Position numbers and translations under genes: made by a program. A model generated the notes under the pieces. The model saw only the letters and a program-made list of their open reading frames with translations, did no database searches and was not told where the DNA came from. Below, piece by piece: positions 21,101 through 32,464 of a stretch of 64,000 bases of DNA. The DNA lies in contig CAUJNA010003794.1 in assembly GCA_963377175.1 (NCBI GenBank), positions 355,667 to 419,666 on the forward strand, given 5' to 3'. Positions within the stretch are counted from its first letter, which is position 1. Every line of letters starts with the position of its first letter. This DNA is from Effrenium voratum (lineage: Eukaryota > Sar > Dinophyceae > Suessiales > Symbiodiniaceae).

Positions 21101-24100
21101 CCCGGTGGTGATACCATTCTCGGTGGGACCCGAACCACACAAACAACAAGAAAAGGGGGTCAAACCTTAAACATTCAACCAACAATTACATACATGCCCG
21201 GAAAAGTGCCAAACCAGCGAAACGACAACGCAAACCCGCATGTGGGCAGTTTTCAAGCTTAAGACCCCCAAAGGGATATGATTGTCGTCTCGGGTCTTGG
21301 GATCCGTTCCCCACAAAAGTAACCCCAGCACAGGTACCTGATGAAATCCCTTGGGCAATATAACACCCTCCCGCCCCCCCTCCCCGAAGCAAAGATTTAA
21401 CATGGTTGTGCCCTTTGTCGAGGGCACCGTTTTCAGGCCAACCCCTCCCACCGAAGTGAGGTGCGGGGAACAAATGAAGCCAAGCCTACCAGGTGGGGAA
21501 CACGCTGGCCTTACTACGGTACCATCAGAAAGTTGTGCCGAAGTGGTAGGGAAAAGGGAAGCAACCCCGATGGCTGACCCCAGAAACAGAGAAACACAAC
21601 GACCCCCACATAATACCGGGCAAAAGGAAACAAACCATTTTAGGGAACCCCTACTTTGAGAAAGACTCTCTGGTACCCACCTAACTGCATTTGAGAATGT
21701 AAAAATGAAGGAGGGAGATGGCTTCACCAGCTCAATTGGTACGCTGTAAATGGCTGGCCCATCTCTCCTCACTCACCTTTCTACACGTCCCACCTTCATC
21801 AGTTCACGGGTGGATAAGGGGAAGGTGGACAGAGGTACAACATAAAGAAGACAACGGATGATATGATATAAGAAGGTAGGAATGACCTGGCATTCACCAT
21901 CCGGCGATATGATTTCTGAAGAGACGCTCCAAGATGAGATATTGTGAGATAGGGATATGAGAGACTTTCGAAAAGGAGATGATGAATGATGAGGGATGAA
22001 CACCTGTTTTCTTCTTCCAAATCCTCATCCAATTGTAGGCGAGACTGAAGAAAGAATCATCCCATCACTCAGCATGAAAACATACTATTTTATGCGGTTG
22101 AAACTACGACAACAAATGAACGACAATGAACGACAATAAACCAAGATGACAACACAATACAACATGTTATAGAAAGACATGCACAGGTACGTAATTCCTA
22201 AGTATCTTGTTCTATCTCCTGGTCTCTATACGTCTAGACCTGCAATGCAGATCTGTTGTTGTTTCTTAAGATCAAGGAGTTGTATAATGCTTTGTGTCCT
22301 CATGCTCAAACCATTCAAACAAGGTTTCCCCGTGTTGCGAAAGACCCACAAAAGTGAACCGGGAATCCGACTAAAAAAGGACAACCAACCCCCCCCCAAA
22401 ACAAAAGAAGTACCACAACCAGGGGGTCCAAGAAAAACCACCAGGGAGTCCTTCATCTGGGGCTCACGCTTTCTCCGAATGAACGCTTCGCACATCGCTC
22501 TGGCAAAAAGAAAAAAAACGCGCCGAACCGGCCCGGCCTGGTGTGCGGCCATATGCTTTGGCAGGAGCTCCAAATTGTCGCGGTGGCACAGGCCCAGATA
22601 GCTGGCGCTGTCCGGCTGGACCCTCTCGCTTCGTCGGTGGGCGAACCGGTCTGTTGAAAAACGGCTCCGTGTTGCTTGGGGTGAACGAAAGCCAGAATCA
22701 CAAGAGCCAAGCAAAAGCCGTTTTGAAACGAAGAAAGCCGCACAGAAAGCATATGCAGTGAAACAACATGTACTACCCCAAAGACGCCGAAATAAAAACA
22801 CAATTGCGAGGCACCACTGAACAGCTGAGAGAGTACCCGGCAGCACGGGAGCAATTGGGAAACATGGACTCCCCCAAAAGGGGCACATTTGCAAAAAGTG
22901 AGCTAAAGCCAATCCTTACAGCAAACGCCACCGAGTAAGTGAGGCAACGATGCAGAAAAATGCCGGCCCCATTAAAAGCCTTGCAAGTAATTCACCTGCA
23001 AAGGTTCCAGCCCAAAAGACTCCAAGCAAATGGGCCAACGATGCCTTTCACGGTTCGGGTGATGCCCATTGAAAGCAACTTGCAGGTCAGTGACCTGCTG
23101 GCGAACCCTGAGCTGTCAACACCAGCCAAACACTTCTGGCTCCCTCAATCGCGACCCGAAAAAGGGACCCTCTCAATAAAAGCTTCATCGTCATAGGTGA
23201 GGTCGCAATCGAATCCGTGTGTGTGAGGTCGCGCAAATTTGCCCGAGACTGCCGTAGAACCAAGCGAGCCAATGGTTACAATTGACTTCGGGTTCTGTGG
23301 TTGCACGCTGTTGTTGCAAGCATTAGCTGCATTGCAAAAGTCCTACTAAGACTGTGTTGCCACTTGCACTGTTCCTGTCTGGCAAACCAACTTGGACTCT
23401 AAGACATACTTCATCCACGTGCAGCTAGCTTTGCATAACATGGCCCTCAGACAACTGTCATCTTGTCCGATAAAACCACTTAAGAGCAAAGCATCATCAA
23501 GCCTCCACGGAATGTTATTTTGCAAGACTGGTTGATGTGTATCATATTTGTTATAAAACCTTGCCACGTTTCTGCAGCTGCGCGCATAATTGCTCGGAAT
23601 GCCCTTCCTCTCCAATGCTCGCAAACGAAAAGAACATCTGGACTCGTGCGAAGGTTGCTCAAGATCAAAGACTCCCAATTCGGATGCTCGCGCTTTGCCC
23701 CCCTCCTCAAGAGGTTGCACCAAGAAGTTAAAAGGCATTCCCTTGCTGAACAACCCTCGGGACTGTGCCAAAGCTCACCCTTTCGGGCAAGAACTTGAAC
23801 ATCACCTTGGCATGACCAGAAGTGCACGGGAATCCGAACCAAGCGTATAAAATAGAGGAAAGAAGACGTAGGACGAAAAGGACAGCCCCAAAAGGACAGT
23901 TCACCAACTGGACACCTGAGGTCTCTTAGAAAAGCCCACTAGCTCAGCTGTACAGCTTTGTTGGCGATGGTCCCAGCATGTCCCAACCCACGCCGTGCGC
24001 GGTCTGTGCTATTGCAATTTCCTTACCGCGTTCTGCGGAGGGGTCCCAACTGTCCCAACTCCCAACAGACCTGACCCCTACCCCACCTGCGCCACATCAT

Positions 24101-27100
24101 GTCCTCCACCAAGAGGAGGCCGCGGCGCCAGGCGGACTGCCCGAGCCCCAGGATGGCACAGTTGAAGCTGAGCTTATCCGCGATCCGTATCCGAGACACC
24201 TCGAACAGCTGGCTGGGTGGACAAAATCTGTCCTTGCACCAGTTCAGCTGGTGCAGGACTTTGCCGATCCAAAGCATGATCTGCAAGTTTGCTATACTTC
24301 CCAAACCTGGAAGAAGGAATCCACACTTTCCCACGACTTCGTGGGAAAACCCTGAAGAACAGTCTGCCGCGAGTCCCCTGGGAGTGGTGCGATGCTGCAT
24401 GTGCCAAGCACGCAACACTCAGGGGATGCCCCTGAGTGAAATCCCAACCCCAGAATGACGCGCGAAAGAAAATGCAGCGAGCCAGCCCACATTTTATCCA
24501 CCGGCATTTTGAGCAATGGAGCATTGGCCGACCCTAATCCATAGGGAAATTGACGAGGGCGAGTTCTTCGCAGCCCAGGGGAACGGATTGCAATGCCAAA
24601 CGAAGGACGCACCGAGACACCAGGAGCTGCAGGCAGGTCTTCCATGCGGATGCCTTCTCGCAGAGGCCTCCAAGCGTTGGAACAGGGCCCTCCAAGCCAA
24701 GCACAACTTTCTAGACGGTCCTCTGAATGAACACCACCGACAGGCGACAGGGGGCAACAATCTTGATAGCCGTGACCCTGCTAAAAGCATCCGGCGCAGT
24801 AACTTCCAACCCAAGATGTGAACCAAAACCTGGCTCATACTTTTTCAACCTCACATGGAACCGCTCTTTTTTTTAGATGGGAACCTCGATTTTGGGAACC
24901 TCCCTGTTGAGTTCCTTCCGTTCTTTCGCACAGGAACCGCCCCAAAAACCGAAGCCAAAAACCATCCGATGCGAGCGGCTCATGAGGGAGTTCAGGCCCA
25001 CCAGGTCCATGCGGCTGAGCTGCGCCAGGCTGCGCGGCCACTGCGGCGGCGCGAGCTGCGCGCTCAGGGCGTTCCAGGACCTCCTGCGCTCGGGACACGG
25101 AAAAATTGGTGGCACCTGACAGAGGGCCCAACTTGAATCAAGAAACTCATCTTCCAGATTTCTTGCAGGTGCCAAGTGTAGGTGGGCGCCTGACACCCAT
25201 TTTTTCCAGGGATCCTGCTTTCTTGAAAACCTCCAGAAACCCGGGGAAAACGGCGGAATTTCGAAAAGAATCATGGTCCAAAAGAATGGGGCAACAACCC
25301 CTAGAAGAGGGTCGAACTTGAATCAAGAAACTCATCTTCCAGATAAAATTTCCAACTGCTGGTGGGAAGGCTAGCTGTTCAGTTTTCAGGTGCCGGAAGC
25401 TGCAAACAAACAAACAAACAGACAACCAACCAAACAAACAAACAAGCAAACAAAACACTAGTCACAAAAGGGGAGTGTTTCAAGCAAAGCATTGCAGAGT
25501 GGGACTGGGTTTCGCTTGTCAACGTCACACGGTCTTCAGAGGGCTCTCACGAGAGGGACGCCAGCACCTTCTATCCAAATAGGGCTGCCAACATATGACG
25601 GTTGTCTGAAATTCCTTGTTCCGGAAAACGCAATCTTCGCGAGAAAAAAATAAACTTTCGCGGACCCCATCGCGGAACTTTCGCGGGGCTGTTTTCAGAA
25701 CATTCATCACAAAAGTGGTACACGAAGTACACTTTCGCAGCCCCAGCTCGAAAGTCGCAGCTCTTCAGTGCGAAAAGTAGTGCTAAAAGTAAACTTTCGC
25801 AGCCCGGCTTGAATACGAAAGTAGTACACGAACTAAACTCCCTCAGCCTCGAAAGCTTTTAAAAACGAAACTAGTACCAAGTAAACTTCCGGCTCGAAAG
25901 TCGCAACCTTTCAGTTCCAAAGTGGCACGCGAAGCGCGCTTCCGCAGCTCCAGCTCACAAGCCGTGAGTTACACACACGAGAGGACCCGTTGGCCTCATG
26001 TCCGGAAATTGGCGGGGAGGTCCGTCAACTTTCGCAAAACTTTCGCGGATCTTACGCCAAACATTCGCGAAAATCCGGAAGTTGCGCTCAATTTGCCCGG
26101 AAAGCTTCGAAACTCCCAGAAGCTGGTTTCTGCTGGCCGGGGGTTGCTTTTGCAGCGGCGTGTCTTGCGGCGACCCTCAGGCTGCGCATTCTCCGACCAA
26201 CTTTAGTCTGCGGGCATTCTGCGTGCACTGCCGGGAAATACAGTGACATGGTTCATCATTCCAGCTTCCTGTTAGCAAGCCACCCTTGCACAAAACGTTC
26301 GCGGAAAAAAACAAACTTTCGCAACCCCCTTCGCCGAACTTTCGCCGAGGTCAACGCTAAGACGAAAAGGTCTTCCCCTTCATAGCTCAATACGAGGACC
26401 TTTCGGACGACTCTCATATCACGATAGATTCCCCAAAGCATGTCAACGCGGAACCCCATGTTCAAAAAGGTTGGTTTCCTTTTAGTCTTCCTTTAAACCT
26501 CAGCAAAGGGGACCGTCAAAAAGCACAACCTCGAGTTTCTGGGAGCCAAGGAGACGAGAAACAAATATGTGCACCCGCTGGGACACTGCAGGTGGGGTTC
26601 TATTTTCTGGGTCAACTGGCGCCGCCCAGCAGAAGGGCCTGTAAAAACCATATCAACCCCCTCGGAACATGTTCCGATCTATCTGGGGAGGTGTGCCCTC
26701 TGACGTTGCAATTGTCGCGTGTGATACCCCCATGATGCAAATGAGAGATGACCACCTCTTGCAGTTGGTGCAGTTGCAATATTTGCCGGTAGGTTTTGCC
26801 CCTGAATATTTCCACATTGTTTTCTGTGTCTTGCAAAAATGATGCGTCGTCGTGTCTTTCTCAGATTTGGACAAATACCGTGATCACTTCTCTCATCATG
26901 GGACATGCCCTTCGAACAAGTCCACATTCAGATTGGAGTAAGGCTAACTCTGGCCTTCATTCTGCCTCGCTGAGCCACCTACCAAGTGGACCAGCTCAGT
27001 ATTGAAAGGACACTGGCCGGAGCGCACACATACCCCCCACGCAGTCACATGGAACCCAAAAGGAACTAGAACACCGCATTGGGAGCGGGGGGATTTGCAT

Positions 27101-30100
27101 TTGGGTGCGAATTTTAGCAATTGAAGCACCCTTCAATTGGGTGGGAATTCATGTCTACCTACTTAAGGGTCCCATGTGGTTTCCCACATTCAACCGCATT
27201 CAACAGGAATCACAGAGATTCGCATAACGACATCCATCTCGAATGATGATGGGGGCTTCCCCAGGAGCACCCTACATCGGGCCCGACATTTCTTTTGTAA
27301 CAAAACAACAGACGCAAAGCCCACGCAAAACCCGAACTTCCGTCTGCAAAATGAAAGGACGCCAAGCCAGGCAAAGGGTTGTATAGACATGTGAGTGGTA
27401 AGGCTGGTACCCAAAGCTCCTGTTGGGTTGCACCCTCTGGGCCGGCATCTTCTGGAGCATCTTTAGCGCGAAGGCCCAGGTACTCAAAGGAATCAACGCG
27501 TTGAAGCAGGCCGTGTCCGCATCACATCTGCGCGAGAGCTGCATGCGGCTGCATGCGGCTGCATCAAACCCACCCCTGATTCCGTCTCAAAATCGCCTCT
27601 TCCTGGTTGGCTTATTTCTGCTTGTGCTCCTTTGGCTTTGCGGAGTAGGGGAAGCCACACAGTGGGTGGTTCCCCTTCGATTTGTTTTTGCTTGAAAGAT
27701 CTTTCTCCAAAAGTGCGCGCTCAAAAAACGACACATCCGCATAGCTGCCTCTGTCAAATAGAGCTTATCCCAAACTGTGGCTTCTGCTGCTTCTGCTCAG
27801 TTTCCCTGCGCAGTGGCAACAGCGTGGGTTTAAAGTGGGTGAAGCCTGCTTTGGCATGTCCGAGAAGTGATGGACGAACCCCCCGACATGCACAATTTAA
27901 GGATTCCTGTGAGTTTTGTCTGTGCACAAACCGCGAATTCGCGAAACATCACATTCCACCTGAAGAATCCCAGGATTGACTCGAACGCGGGTGAATCCCC
28001 TCCATGGAAAGGGAGCCTTAGGTTTCGCCGATTCGTCTTTCTCCAAGCCACCAGCCTGGGCATGCCTGGCCTGCCCCAAATCGGCGCCCCAAGCCCCAGC
28101 CTCGTCATCACGCCCATGGCGACCCGCCAATTCCCAGACTCGGCCAAGAGGGCGCAGACGCCGAAGGCCTCCGGCAGCCGATCCGCCAGGGCCTGCGCCT
28201 TTCGCCAGTGCGCCTTGCTGAGCACGCCGATGCAGGTGTTGCAGGTGATCTCGTCCGAGACAACCTGATTTGCCAACGATCAAACGGGCCAGTGGACCCA
28301 GAAAGCCGGACCCAGCTGAGACATGGACCTCATGTTGGCAAAATATATTGGCTCCACAACGACTTTCTGGGTCACCTGGGTCCGAGCTTGGTCTAATTGA
28401 TTTGAACACTCATCCTGGCCCCCAAAAGGATGGTTTCATATGACGGGTTCACTCGCCCGATTTGCCAAATTAACTCATCCTGGACTCCAAACTGCCGATA
28501 TTTGCCGGTTGAGCAGGTAAGTTTCAGGCCATGATCCGGAAGCGTGTCGGAAGGAGTGAGCCCCGCCACATGAACCATTTGCAGCACAATTCGACGACGA
28601 TTTGCATCTTTGCCCAGAAACTGCAAAGCTTCCTCTCAGCTTACCTTTAGGTACTGCTCAAAGGGAAGCTCCCCAACCTTAGGATACTCATAGTGGCTTT
28701 TGGTGGGTTGTAAATATCTTGAGGTCTGGTATGGCCATATCAACCGACATGTCCATCCCCTTGCGGTTTGCCTTGGGGGTCAGGACTGGCTACGCCTATT
28801 AAAACGTTCATTGGCCGCTGACTCAGCCAGACTGCGCGGCGCATACGCATCTCCCTCAGGCACTGCACGGTTTCCCGCCAGCGACCTGCGAAGACCTGGA
28901 AGCGTGTGGAAAGACCATTTGTACAAATATTTGTTCTGCTCGGTTGCTTTCTGCTTCCCTGCTAAAAGTTTAACTTTTAGTGGGTTTAATGGAAAACCCA
29001 TTAGTTGGCAAAAAGTTAAATCCTAACGTCCAAGCAACATGCACCTCTGTAGTGGTTGCGCCTCATCCAGGCACAACGACTTTCACACCGCAGCACGTGG
29101 CAATCTAGAACCATAATTGGAAAAGGACATGCACTTTGACATGGCCAAACGGGTGATGTTTAAGCCGGCCAAAACAGGAAGCACAAGGATTCCTAAAGCA
29201 TGGGTAAGGGGCCTGGACTCCCAAAAAGGATGTCGGTTTCCTTTTGGCTTTCCTTAAGCGTTTGGGCACCTTGCACACACACACATGGCCAAAAAACAAC
29301 CAACCAACCAACCAACCAACCAACCAACCAACCAACCAACCAACCAACCAACCAACCAACCAACCAACCAACCAACCAACCAACCAACCAACCAACCAAG
29401 CAACCCACCAACCCACCAACCCACCAACCAACCCACCAACCCACCAACCCACCAACCCACCAACCCACCAACCCACCAACCCACCAACCCACCAACCCAC
29501 CAACCCGCCAACCCGCCAACCCGCCAACCCCCCAACCCGCCAACCCGCAGACCCACCAACCCACCAAGCCACCAAGCCACCAAGCCACCAAGCCACCAAC
29601 CCACTAAACCACCCACCCACAACCAACCAACCAGCCAGCCAACAAACCAATTATAAGAATACTACTGAAACTGATGTCAATTCCAAAACAAACACACAAA
29701 CAAACATCCGCCACCAGCCTTGATGAGAGAGTTGAAGGTCACCACCGTAGGCTGCAACAAGGTCACCTCCAAGCTTCGATGTTACTGAGTTTGAAGGCGA
29801 GGGTGTGACTTTTAAACCACCAGCCAAAGGGGACAAATCCCAACGAAAGGTGAGGCTGTGGATTCGAGGGGTACCTTCTAAAATGGCCACTGGGTGTGTC
29901 CTTTTTGGAGGGTACCCTTTCTTGGTGGCTCAAAGGGCAACAAGCGACACCACCATTTTGGTGGGATGCAAAAAAGAGAGACACCCAATACCAACAAGAG
30001 CATGTTGACCATGATTTGCGTGGTTGAGGCGAACCTTTTGGAACCCTGACTCGAAATGAACACAAGGTACCCGCAAAGGTAACAGTTCCGCCATGGAAAA

Positions 30101-30359
30101 TTGAGTTGATGCTTGTGGGTATGATTTCAGACATGAGACAGTCTTCCAAAAAGGAATGACTTTTAGTGGTTACGGGACATTTTCTAATGTGCAATGAGAC
30201 AATGCCCCCTGAGGAGATATGGCGCATCCGCTTCTGCCTCAGCCAAGTCCTCTCGGCCCCCGCCTCCAACTGATTCAATGCGTCCAAGGAGGATTGCCAG
30301 TTCGCGGATCGAGCGATGGCTTGATTCACGCGGATGATGCGCAAAGTCCCCGTCCCCAG
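18112..30359 (-). CDS. Pentatricopeptide-repeat (PPR) protein, spliced, both ends uncertain
   Basis: Helical-repeat RNA-binding protein; by family knowledge such proteins usually act in organelle RNA processing. Exons in transcription order: 30264-30359 (ending [14 protein letters not shown]), 28836-28885 ([16 protein letters not shown]), 28101-28264 ([18 protein letters not shown] and a second unit, [12 protein letters not shown]), 27443-27527 ([21 protein letters not shown]), 24977-25083 ([20 protein letters not shown]), 24621-24667 ([14 protein letters not shown]), 24087-24199 ([20 protein letters not shown]), 22538-22622 ([20 protein letters not shown]), 20782-20850 ([14 protein letters not shown]), 20445-20534 ([14 protein letters not shown]), 19160-19261 ([14 protein letters not shown]), 18112-18240 ([17 protein letters not shown]). 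From 25083 to 18112 every junction keeps frame. There are missing units between 30264 and 28885 and between 27443 and 25083. The first and last true exons are not identified. Confidence 0.75.
18269..18377. mobile_element. Element with GGTCC(TCC)AGTAG inverted ends
   Basis: Left TAGGTCCAGTAGAGGTTGGT, interior GTAGTCTATTTGG and CCTCCCCCAAATAAGTTGG, right GGGCGCTACTGGGGGACCTA. The closest copy is 20297-20393. The inverted ends match best in the other copy (TCCTCCAGTAG and CTACTGGGGGAC). It lies in the PPR intron 18241-19159. Confidence 0.7.
18779..18855. repeat. Copy of the AAAGTTTAACTTTTAGTGG family
   Basis: TGCTCCCCTGCTAAACGTTT, AGCTTTTAGTGGTTTAATGG, CCCATTAATTGACAAAAAGT, then CCTAACAGGGA. 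It lies in the PPR intron 18241-19159 and runs straight into the 18856-18985 element. Confidence 0.7.
18856..18985. repeat. Dispersed repeat, copy 1 (CATTATACACCTGAACATTG)
   Basis: CAGGGATCCTTACATTATAC, ACCTGAACATTGCCTTGTAA, ATGGTGGTGTCCC, AATTGGGCAAAATGCAT and GGAGCCC. A near-identical series is at 47358-47460, where it is shorter by an internal segment. Confidence 0.8.
20085..20160. repeat. Dispersed repeat, copy 1 (CCTTGCGxAACCCAAGG)
   Basis: CAAATCCTTGCGCAACCCAA, then GAATCTTGCGGATCACCTTT. A second copy is at 31625-31690 (CAAACCCTTGCGTAACCCAA, GATCTTGCGGATTACATTCG). The two copies share about 50 bases. Confidence 0.65.
20297..20393. mobile_element. Second copy of the GGTCCxCCAGTAG-end element
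   Basis: Left TAGGTCCTCCAGTAGAGGGT, interior CTGTGGTCTATTTTAGTAGG and AATCCTCCCC, right GGGCACTACTGGGGGACCC. It lies in the PPR intron 19262-20444, so two neighbouring introns of one gene carry the same family. Confidence 0.7.
20851..22537 (-). other. Long PPR intron, no gene seen
   Basis: 1687 bases between two firm PPR exons. It holds a GGTTTCCTTTTGG-type dispersed word at 20900-20945 and an AT-richer tract at 21770-22200. Open frames here (for example around 21.2-21.7 kb) have no exon-like composition or motif. Confidence 0.5.
22623..24086 (-). other. Long PPR intron, no gene seen
   Basis: 1464 bases between firm PPR exons with GC and GT donors respectively. No family-level repeat or coding signal was recognised. 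Confidence 0.5.
24191..24620 (-). other. Intron bounded by a 9-bp direct repeat
   Basis: CCGAGACAC occurs at 24191-24199 and 24612-24620. Read on the minus strand, the intron 24620 to 24200 begins GTGTCTCGG and the downstream exon begins with the same GTGTCTCGG after ...TTCGAG. The flanking exons join in frame within a PPR unit (LQLL then [12 protein letters not shown]). This is what a target-site duplication left by an inserting intron would look like. Confidence 0.7.
25132..25345. repeat. 29-bp direct repeat flanking an element
   Basis: ACTTGAATCAAGAAACTCAT plus CTTCCAGAT occurs at 25132 and again at 25316, 184 bases apart, with the TTCTAGGGG-type element between. The two copies look identical. 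This is longer than a usual target-site duplication and may be a local duplication. Confidence 0.7.
25195..25312. mobile_element. Copy of the TTCTAGGGG-end element, left end degraded
   Basis: It matches 53554-53684 in word order and at the right end (CAACCCCTAGA). It is flanked by a direct repeat of ACTTGAATCAAGAAACTCAT, continuing CTTCCAGAT, at 25132 and 25316. It lies in the PPR intron right of 25083. Confidence 0.6.
25403..25460. repeat. (CAAA)n microsatellite
   Basis: Irregular CAAA and CCAA units over about 58 bases, of the same sequence type as the larger tract at 29.3 kb. Confidence 0.85.
25611..26385. repeat. AACTTTCGCGG repeat island
   Basis: CTTTCGC(G/A) words appear more than a dozen times, often as AAACTTTCGCGG or AAAGTxGTACACGAA. 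Two segments correspond: 25617-25695 (GCAATCTTCGCGAG, AACTTTCGCGGACCCC, GGAACTTTCGCGG) and 26285-26350 (ACGTTCGCGGAAAA, AACTTTCGCAACCCCC, GAACTTTCGCCG). It lies in the PPR intron left of 27443. Confidence 0.75.
28940..29052. repeat. AAAGTTTAACTTTTAGTGG family element
   Basis: CTTCCCTGCTAAAAGTTTAA, CTTTTAGTGGGTTTAATGG, AAAACCCATTAGTTGGC, AAAAAGTTAAATCCTAACG, ending CAACATGCACC. Other copies: 18779-18855, 51252-51365, 53325-53432 and 59222-59335; all keep this word order. The core AAAAGTTTAACTTTTAG is nearly palindromic. Confidence 0.8.
29289..29640. repeat. Graded (CCAA)n to (CCCACCAA)n satellite
   Basis: Starts as pure CCAA units (to about 29397), then CCCACCAA octamers (to about 29505), then CCCGCCAA and CCAAGCCA variants, and ends in CCAACCAGCCAGCCAA. 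The units change in blocks along the array, so expansion has happened in steps. Long open frames on both strands (for example WLVG and PTNQ repeats) are by-products. Confidence 0.95.
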
Positions 30360-31624
30360 CTTGAAAGCGGCTCGGTCGCTTGCTCCCAGGGCGTCGACGC
30401 CCATCTCATGTTGACCTTTGCCACTCGTCGAGCGCCGGCAGCGCGAAGCGTCTGCGCTGTCCAACCGGCCATCGCTCAATCAACTATGGCCAAAGCGCGG
30501 AACGAGGAGGGGGGGACCCGAGGCGTTCTCATGATTGATCATTTGCAGCCTGGCGGTCACATCCTACATCCTACAGGCCGGAACAAATGAGGCAAGGCAC
30601 TCTGCAATCTGTCTAACGAAACTCTGCGGCAACCAGCTGCTCTGCAAGGTCTACGCCTCTAATGGAAGAGCGTGCCATCAGGCCAACCACAAAGAAGAGC
30701 CTCTGTGTTTGGGGTTAGTGATGTAGATTCGGAACTAGCATCAACCAATTGGACAAGCAGAAAACAACGACTTCGCGACTGACAAGCAATATCTTGGGAA
30801 ATGTGTTTGGAGCGCAGAGTAGTGAATGGTAAGCCCCGGCAAACCTCATGCTCTACTAACTTGAGCAGTCAAACATCCCTGTTTTGGATGTTCCTCAAGG
30901 CCACGGCGAGAAACCCAATGCAAAACATGAAAGTTCACTCCTGCGGGAAAGCCTGTTTCTTTGGCCAACTTGGAACTTGGATCCGCTCAGGCCGCGCCAT
31001 TGCACATGGTATTTTGCCAGGCGCCTTTCACATGCGGCACGCCCGCAGGAAGCCTTTTGGGCCGACAGCCCGTTCTGCGGTGAGGAATTTCCCCTACGGT
31101 CTGAGCCTGGCTATGAATTTCTGCAAAACTTACTATATTTCCAAAAGCTGAATTCAAGGATCCCCAGGTTAAGTACCTTTATCATGGTGAGCTCGTTGTG
31201 CCCCCGGGTGAGCTCGCTATAAAATAGGCGGATGAATGTCAATAGGGAACCACCTCAAAAGTGGGTGGTGGCCCTGAACATGGGGCATGAACCCGCATGA
31301 TGCTCACAGGGTCCCATGTACCCCGAAGAAGGCTTCCGAGCTCCTTGGGTCCGAAAGCCAATCAGCACTATCCTTTCTGATCAAGGTGCAGAGATGGTGC
31401 AAAGGACATTGTTCCGGCTTTGCTCTCCAGGGATGTCATGAGCAACGTGGCCCAACTCTCCATGCCGAATCAGGATCCAGGTCGTGGCCGTGAAACTCTC
31501 AGCATGGATCCTTTCAATACATGGGCGTGCCGTTTTTGAGGGGAAGCCCCTTGCGAAAAGCGATGCCAAGAGGAAACCAAGCCAATCCAAATCCATATAC
31601 TCTCTACAGTGAAGCCACACCGAA

Positions 31625-31690
31625 GGGGACCAAACCCTTGCGTAACCCAAGGTAAGGATCTTGCGGATTACATTCGGACAGCCTCGCTTG
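31625..31690. repeat. Dispersed repeat, copy 2 (CCTTGCGxAACCCAAGG)
   Basis: Partner of the repeat at 20085-20160, in the same orientation. Confidence 0.65.
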
Positions 31691-31748
31691 GATTTGTTAA
31701 GGCAACTTCGACCGGCTGCCTCAAGTTGATACATGCTCATGCGTCACG

Positions 31749-31850
31749 CGTGGGAATCAACCCCGGGGCCCGCGCAATCGCTCTCGAGCGCCTGGTGATC
31801 TCGAGGACCTTAGCACGCCAAGTTGCCAGCTTCGACGCGTGAAATCCGCT
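31749..31850 (-). CDS. Possible helical-repeat exon
   Basis: GC-rich island read on the minus strand. One frame gives SKLATWRAKVLEITRRS, with an internal AG|GTC that would make KVLEITR an exon start after a conserved W; another gives FTRRSWQLGVLRSSRS. Both resemble the W-centred core of a PPR unit but neither is compelling. It lies between the firm PPR exons and the weak one at 34.4 kb. Confidence 0.2.
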
Positions 31851-31895
31851 TCAACTTGAAACAGGCAGTCGCACTGTAGGGATCTGCAAAGGGCG

Positions 31896-31916
31896 TATTT
31901 GTGTGTGTGTATATAA

Positions 31917-31950
<34 letters not shown>

Positions 31951-31972
31951 GTGTGTGTATATATATATACAA
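31896..31972. repeat. (GT)n/(TA)n/(CA)n microsatellite
   Basis: Mixed dinucleotide tract of about 75 bases, partly self-complementary (TGTGTGTATATA against TATATACACACA). Confidence 0.9.
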
Positions 31973-32464
31973 AAAGGCGCCTGGAATATACGTGTATACA
32001 CACCCTTGTTGGACTGTGGGGAGTGTCTATCATACAAACCCGGAAAACACCCTCGACGCTTCAGGGAATGTCCTCCAAAGCGGCTGTCTTCGATGGGGAA
32101 TGATCAATGGAGGTGCTCTTAGATAGTTACCCTGCTGTAAGCATTGTAAATGAGCCTAAACGAAACACACAAACATTGAGCAGACACATGGCGCCCGACC
32201 AGTCGACAATTACTGGAGGAATGACCCGACTAACCAGGCCACCAACCCAACCACAGCACTAGCTCTGCGCAACTCAGCACTTGGCTATGGGTGCGGATTT
32301 ATTTCGGGAATTTGTTGTTTTTTACTCTTGTTGTTTCTTCCTCTCTTTTTTTGTCCGGGCCAGTAATATGTCGCATCTTACTACATTTTCTCGCGAGCAT
32401 CGTTTTCAGCATCCCCCGCATGTCCGACAAACACCCCCAGCATCACCAACAAATCGTGGGTAAC

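Noticed and set aside
22226..22912. 228-codon minus-strand open frame
   Set aside because: Only 22538-22622 within it is supported as a PPR exon; the rest is intron that happens to lack stops.
29105..29723. Long frames of W-L-V-G or P-T-N-Q repeats on both strands
   Set aside because: Produced by the CCAA satellite; all frames of such a repeat stay open.
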